A DNA stretch of 64,000 nucleotides. Origin: Trebonia sp963767685. Lineage in GTDB: Bacteria > Actinomycetota > Actinomycetes > Streptosporangiales > Streptosporangiaceae. Under the pieces are notes generated by a model, which did not search any database, was not told the DNA's origin, and saw only the letters and a list, made by a program, of their open reading frames with translations. The stretch covers positions 1,364,001 to 1,428,000 of the forward strand of contig CAVYEZ010000018.1 in NCBI GenBank assembly GCA_963767685.1, read 5' to 3'. Both the position numbers and the translations under genes were made by a program. Positions 59,851-64,000 of this stretch are shown here, piece by piece (position 1 is the stretch's first letter; each line of letters begins with the position of its first letter).

Positions 59851-60576
59851 ATGCGCGGGATACTGCTGCTGACGCAGGCCGAGATCAACCGGCTGCGCCG
59901 CAACAGAAGGTACCTGATTTTCACCGTGGGCCTGCCGGTGGTCCTCTACCTGATCTTCTCCAAGGCGGGGAAGACCGTGTACGGGATCAATTTCGCGGCC
60001 TACTACATGGTCGCGATGGCGACGTTCGGCGCGTTCGCCGGCACGCTCAACGGCAACGCGATCAGGATCTCCGAGGAGCGCAAGGTCGGCTGGATCAGGC
60101 AGCTGCGGCTCACCCCGCTGCCCGCCAGCGCCTACGTGATCGCCAAGATCCTCACCTCGATGGCGACCACGGTCCCGTCGATCGTCATCGTGCTGCTCCT
60201 CGGCCGGTTCGAGGGAGGCGTGCACCTGCCCCTGTGGCAGTGGTTCGTGATCGCGGTCGTGATCTGGCTCGGCTCGACGATCTTCGCCGCGCTCGCGGTC
60301 GCGGTCGGCTACCGCTACCCGCCGGACCAGGCCCAGCCGATCACGCTGGCGCTCTACCTGGTGTTCAGCGTCTTGGGCGGGATCTGGTTCCCGTTCACCG
60401 GTGTCCTCGGGAACGTCAGCAAGGGCACGCCCACCTTCGAGGCGATCAGCATCGCCACCGACGTGATCAGCAACAAGTCGGTGCCTGCCTACCTGGCGAT
60501 CGGCCTGGTGGCCTGGCTGGTGATCTTCGCGGGCCTCGCCGTGCTGTCGGTGCGGTCCATGGCGGAGACGGTCTAG
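59851..60576 (+). CDS. ABC-2-type permease (DrrB-like)
   Basis: A 241-residue membrane protein with six segments (RYLIFTVGLPVVLYLIFSKAG, VAMATFGAFAGTLNG, TSMATTVPSIVIVLLLG, FAALAVAVGYRYPPDQAQPITLALYLVFSVLGGIWFPF). GGGAGACGAG precedes the ATG. It is the channel of the exporter. Confidence 0.9.
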   Translation: MRGILLLTQAEINRLRRNRRYLIFTVGLPVVLYLIFSKAGKTVYGINFAAYYMVAMATFGAFAGTLNGNAIRISEERKVGWIRQLRLTPLPASAYVIAKILTSMATTVPSIVIVLLLGRFEGGVHLPLWQWFVIAVVIWLGSTIFAALAVAVGYRYPPDQAQPITLALYLVFSVLGGIWFPFTGVLGNVSKGTPTFEAISIATDVISNKSVPAYLAIGLVAWLVIFAGLAVLSVRSMAETV

Positions 60577-60589
60577 GCGGCAACAGCCT

Positions 60590-60630
60590 GGCGGCGCCGG
60601 CCACGGACGGGGGTCGTGGCTGGCGCCGCC
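60590..60630 (+). terminator. hairpin between exporter and two-component genes
   Basis: GGCGGCGCCGGCCACG pairs with CGTGGCTGGCGCCGCC (one mismatch) across a 9-nt loop, 14 bp after the permease stop. It may terminate or attenuate before the kinase gene. Confidence 0.7.
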
Positions 60631-60657
60631 GGGGCCGGGCGGGGTAGGAAGGTAGAG

Positions 60658-61964
60658 ATGGACAGGACCGACGCCGGCGGCAGGCGGCTCCACGACGCAG
60701 TCGTCGCCGGGTATCAGAGCAGGGGCCGGCGGATCGCCGGGGTCATCTTCACCGGGGTCTGGCTCCTCTACCTCATCGGGCCGGTCGTCGACCTCTTCTC
60801 TGGCCACCACAGCACGCTGTACGTCGCGGGCGGCCTGACGATCATCGTGGTGTTCTCCGCCCTCTACCTAGTCCTGGTGCCCAGCTGGCCGGCGCCCCTC
60901 GTTACACGCTGCCCGGTCTCGCCGTGCTCGCCGCGCTGGCCACCGCCGCCTGCGTGATCTACGGCGGCATGGGTGCGGTCGCGCTGTGGATCTTCATGTC
61001 GTCCGCGTCCGGCCTGCTGGTGGCGAGCCGTCCCTGGGCGGTGCGGGCGGTCATCGGCTGCATCGCCTGCTACGTGATCTTCAGCGTGACGGGTCACGTC
61101 GACATGACGGACTTTCTCAGCAACCTGCTGCCCGTGCTGTTCATCGGGTTCGGCATGATCGGTCTGCGCAGGCAGCTCCAGCTGACGGCCGAGCTGGCCA
61201 CGGCCCGCGAGGAGGTGGCGCAGCTCGCGGCCAGCGAGGAGCGGCTCAGGCTTGCCCGCGACATGCACGACCTGACCGGGCAGTCGCTGTCGATGATCAC
61301 GCTCAAGTCCGAGCTCGCCGCCCGGCTGCTCGGCCGCCTGCCGGGCGGCGCGGACCGCGACCGCGTGCAGGACGAGATCGAGCAGGTGGCGGCCGTCAGC
61401 AGGCAGACGCTGCGGGACATCCGCGAGGCGATCAGCGGGTACCGCCGGCCGACGCTCGCGGTCGAGGTCATCACCGCGCGCACCGCCCTGGCCAGCGCGG
61501 GCATCGCCGCCAGGGACGAGGCGGACCTTGTGGTGCTGTCCGGCACGTTCGACCCGGACGCGGAGGCGGCCCTGGCCTGGTGCCTGCGCGAGGCGGTCAC
61601 CAACGTGGTCCGCCACTCCGGCGCGACGAACTGCTTCATCAGCCTCACCAGCCGTTCCGGCACCATGTCGCTGACGGTCCGCGACGACGGGACGGGCGCG
61701 ACGGGCTGCGACCAGGCGCGGGAACGGGCCGGCGGCGGCGTGGCAGCGGCGGCGCCGCGCAGCGCGGACGGCGACCGGGTGCCCGGGCCGGACGGTTCCG
61801 GGCTGCACGGCATGGCGGAGCGGCTGAGCGTGGTCGGCGGGAGCCTGGAACTGCGTCCCGACGTCCGCCCCGGCTTCTGCCTGATCGCGACCGTCCCGGC
61901 CACCCTGCCCACCGCGGACGACCCCGCCGCGCCGAGGCCGGGGGTGACATCATCGAGAACGTGA
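60658..61964 (+). pseudogene. DesK-like sensor histidine kinase, frameshifted
   Basis: From the ATG at 60658 (after GGAAGG) the frame encodes two membrane segments (GVIFTGVWLLYLIG, LTIIVVFSALYLVL). At 60881-60900 it leaves frame. The next frame reads APRYTLPGLAVLAALATAACVIYGG and continues through further membrane segments. The HisKA_3 domain follows (ERLRLARDMHDLTGQSLSMI, His), then the ATPase domain (LREAVTNVVRHSGATNC, DDGTGATG). One missing base in CCGGCGCCCC restores a ~434-residue kinase. It overlaps the regulator gene as GTGA. DesK/DesR-type pairs next to ABC exporters often control them. It may be a consensus error. Confidence 0.8.
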
Positions 61965-62572
61965 TCAGGGTGCTGCTGGCCGAGGACCAGGCGATGATCC
62001 GCGAGGCGCTCGCCGCCCTCCTGTCGTTCGAGGATGACATCGAGGTCGTCGCCCAGGTGGGACGGGGCGACGAGGTGGTCAGGGCCGCGCGGGGGGCCAA
62101 GCCCGACGTCGCGCTGCTCGACATCGAGATGCCGGGGGCGGACGGCCTCACCGCCGCCGCCGCGCTGAGCGCGGACTGCCCGGGCATCAAGATCATCATC
62201 CTCACGACGTTCGGCCGCCCCGGCTACCTGCGCCGGGCGATGGAATCCGGCGCATCCGGATTTATCGTGAAAGACTCGCCGGCCGGCAAGCTCGCCAGGA
62301 CCATCCGCGACGTCCTGGCCGGCCAGCGCGTCATCGACCCCGACCTGGCGGCGGCCGCCCTCGCGGCGGGCGCCAGCCCGCTCACTCCGCGCGAGCGGGA
62401 CGTCCTCGCCACGGCGGCGCGGGAAGAGGGCGCCACCCTCGCCAAGCTCGCCGCCGCCCTCTTCCTGTCGGAGGGCACGGTCCGCAACTACCTGTCGTCC
62501 TGCATCCAGAAGACCGGCGCCAGGAACCGCGCCGAGGCCATCAGGATCGCCCAGGCCCACGGCTGGTTGTAA
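61961..62572 (+). CDS. NarL/FixJ-type response regulator (DesR-like)
   Basis: A 203-residue regulator: receiver with Asp54 (VALLDIEMP), Lys104 in FIVKDSP, and a LuxR helix-turn-helix (SPLTPRERDVLATAAREEGATLAKLAAALFLSEGTVRNYLSSCIQKTGARNRAEAI). The GTG overlaps the kinase stop. It probably activates the upstream exporter genes. Confidence 0.92.
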   Translation: MIRVLLAEDQAMIREALAALLSFEDDIEVVAQVGRGDEVVRAARGAKPDVALLDIEMPGADGLTAAAALSADCPGIKIIILTTFGRPGYLRRAMESGASGFIVKDSPAGKLARTIRDVLAGQRVIDPDLAAAALAAGASPLTPRERDVLATAAREEGATLAKLAAALFLSEGTVRNYLSSCIQKTGARNRAEAIRIAQAHGWL

Positions 62573-62637
62573 CCCGCCCGGCGGCTGACCGCGCGGGCGG
62601 TGACAGCCTGTCAAGTCATAATCCGCCCAGCCATAAG

Positions 62638-64000
62638 ATGAACCGCGTGGCAACCCCCGGTTATCTCCGCTTTCCGCACATCCATGATGACCTGCTGACC
62701 TTCGTCGCGGAAGACGACGTCTGGCTCGCCCCCGCAGACGGTGGCCGCGCCTGGCGGCTGACTTCCGACGGCGGCCAGGCCAGCCATCCGAGGTTCTCGC
62801 CCGATGGCGCCACGATCGCCTGGACGAGCTGGCGCGACGGCGGCATCCCCGAGGTCTATACCGCCGACACCGACGGCGGCAGCGCGATCCGGCGCACCTA
62901 CTGGGGTGACATGCGGACCCGGGTCACCGGCTGGACCGGGCCCGACGAGGTGCTGGCGATCACCGCCGTCGGCGAGCCGTCCGCCCAGCGCACCCTGGCG
63001 TACGCGGTACCGCTCGCCGCGCCACCCCGGCGGCTGCCGTTCGGCCAGGTCAACGACCTGGCGCTGACACCAAGCGCCACCGTGCTGCTGACCGGGCAGC
63101 GCGGCGACCCCTCGTACTGGAAGCGCTACCGGGGCGGCACCGCCGGCCGGCTCTGGGTCGCGAGCGCGGAAGACCCGCTGTTCACCCGGATCCTCAGCGA
63201 CCTCGACGGCCAGCTCGCCGCCCCGATGATCGTCGACGGCCGCATCGTCTTCCTCTCCGACCACGAGGGCACCGGCAACCTGTACTCGGTCACCCTTGAC
63301 GGCGGTGACCTGCGCAGGCACACCGACCACGACGGCTTCTACGCCCGCAACCCCGCGACCGACGGCAGCAGCATCGTCTACCACGTGGCCGGCGACATCT
63401 GGCGGCTTGACCGCCTGACCGCCGACGCCACCCCGCGGAAGCTGGACGTCCAGCTCACCGCGCCGCCCGCGGCCCGCGTGCCGCGGGTGATCACCGCCGC
63501 CGATCACCTCGGCGAGCTCGACTGCGACGAGACCGGCCAGGCCAGCGTCGTCGAGGTGCGCGGCACGGTGCACTGGCTGACGCACAGCGACGGCCCGGCC
63601 CGCGCGCTGTCGGTGAACGAGAACGCCCGCGCCCGGCTGCCCCGCATCCTGGGCACGACCGGCAAGGTCGCGTGGGTCACCGACGCAGGTGGTGGCGACG
63701 CCATCCAAATTGCGGAGATCGAGCCGGAGTCGGCCGCCACCGCTGCGACCATCACTGCCGTTGACCTTGGCAACGTGACCAGGCTGGCGGCGTCGCCGGA
63801 CGGGGAGAGGCTCGCCGCCGCGTCGCACGACGGCCGGCTGCTGCTCGTCGACGTCGAGTCCGGCGAGGTCACCGAGCTGGCCGCCAACGACGACGGCGAC
63901 ATCGAGGACGTGTCCTGGTCGCCGGACTCGGCCTGGCTCGCCTGGGCGCAGCCGGGGCCGCAGCCGCTCGCCAGGATCCGGCTCGCGCGCGTCGAGGACG
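62638..64000 (+). CDS. tricorn-protease-like protein, N-terminal part (runs off the window)
   Basis: From the ATG at 62638 the frame is open to the end of the window (~454 residues). MNRVATPGYLRFPHIHDDLLTFVAEDDVWLAP, then SHPRFSPDGATIAWTS and LAASPDGERLAAASHDGRLLLVDVESG, are the six- and seven-bladed propeller repeats of the tricorn protease. These gate peptides into its catalytic PDZ/S41 core. The core lies beyond the window. A -10-like CATAAT is ~15 bp before the ATG, so it may be nearly leaderless. Confidence 0.85.
   Translation, partial: MNRVATPGYLRFPHIHDDLLTFVAEDDVWLAPADGGRAWRLTSDGGQASHPRFSPDGATIAWTSWRDGGIPEVYTADTDGGSAIRRTYWGDMRTRVTGWTGPDEVLAITAVGEPSAQRTLAYAVPLAAPPRRLPFGQVNDLALTPSATVLLTGQRGDPSYWKRYRGGTAGRLWVASAEDPLFTRILSDLDGQLAAPMIVDGRIVFLSDHEGTGNLYSVTLDGGDLRRHTDHDGFYARNPATDGSSIVYHVAGDIWRLDRLTADATPRKLDVQLTAPPAARVPRVITAADHLGELDCDETGQASVVEVRGTVHWLTHSDGPARALSVNENARARLPRILGTTGKVAWVTDAGGGDAIQIAEIEPESAATAATITAVDLGNVTRLAASPDGERLAAASHDGRLLLVDVESGEVTELAANDDGDIEDVSWSPDSAWLAWAQPGPQPLARIRLARVED

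Noticed and set aside
62611..63828. 405-codon minus-strand frame
   Set aside because: It is antisense to the tricorn-like gene, whose propeller repeats are convincing.

Overview
This is high-GC actinobacterial DNA, with GTG starts, Tat signals and lipoboxes. The pairing of the dnaG 3' end with a primary-type sigma factor and a tRNA-Asn gene fits the Streptosporangiales/Streptomycetales side of the phylum. That placement is inferred from gene content only. Most of the window is accessory metabolism, transport and regulation. REGION 1 (1-2.4 kb): end of dnaG, a sigma-70 gene, a YtxH-like membrane protein and tRNA-Asn. REGION 2 (2.5-12.2 kb, all minus strand): an apparent catabolic regulon. It holds a ROK regulator, a truncated creatininase-family gene, a zinc alcohol dehydrogenase, a branched-chain-amino-acid-type ABC importer and an LVIVD beta-propeller protein. 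Two LacI-type palindromes lie between its transcription units. REGION 3 (12.4-19.5 kb): three tandem paralogous GT-C-like membrane proteins facing a flippase-like membrane protein, with the two convergent genes overlapping at their 3' ends. REGION 4 (19.7-24.7 kb): a tandem alpha/beta-barrel protein, a MarR plus DHA2-type MFS efflux pair, and a Tat-exported bicovalent flavin oxidase. REGION 5 (24.7-31.7 kb): three large secreted polysaccharide-active genes (GH16-lectin, malectin-malectin-beta-helix, GH16-lectin-F5/8C-malectin), each broken by one frameshift. Two of them share a nearly identical malectin module. REGION 6 (31.9-34.9 kb): a roughly 2.06-kb mini integrative element with a Bxb1-like large serine recombinase. 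It sits inside an aldo/keto reductase gene and appears to have replaced the 5' part of its target, so that an intact hybrid gene remains. REGION 7 (34.9-46.2 kb): lipoproteins, a dienelactone hydrolase, a DnaN-type sliding clamp, two DUF1707 proteins, a PCuAC-like lipoprotein, and a NitT/TauT-type ABC importer transcribed divergently from a CitA/CitB-type two-component system. REGION 8 (46.2-52.3 kb): a GntR-controlled ABC-2 exporter with a duplicated permease, and a MerR/MFS divergent pair with mirrored promoters. REGION 9 (52.3-64 kb): a DUF885 metallopeptidase-like protein, a Ser/Thr kinase remnant, a formylglycine sulfatase, a gamma-glutamyltransferase, a DrrAB-like exporter next to a DesK/DesR-like pair whose kinase is frameshifted, and the start of a tricorn-protease-like gene. 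At least four genes carry clear single-nucleotide frameshifts. They are either real decay or consensus errors, and read data are needed to tell which.
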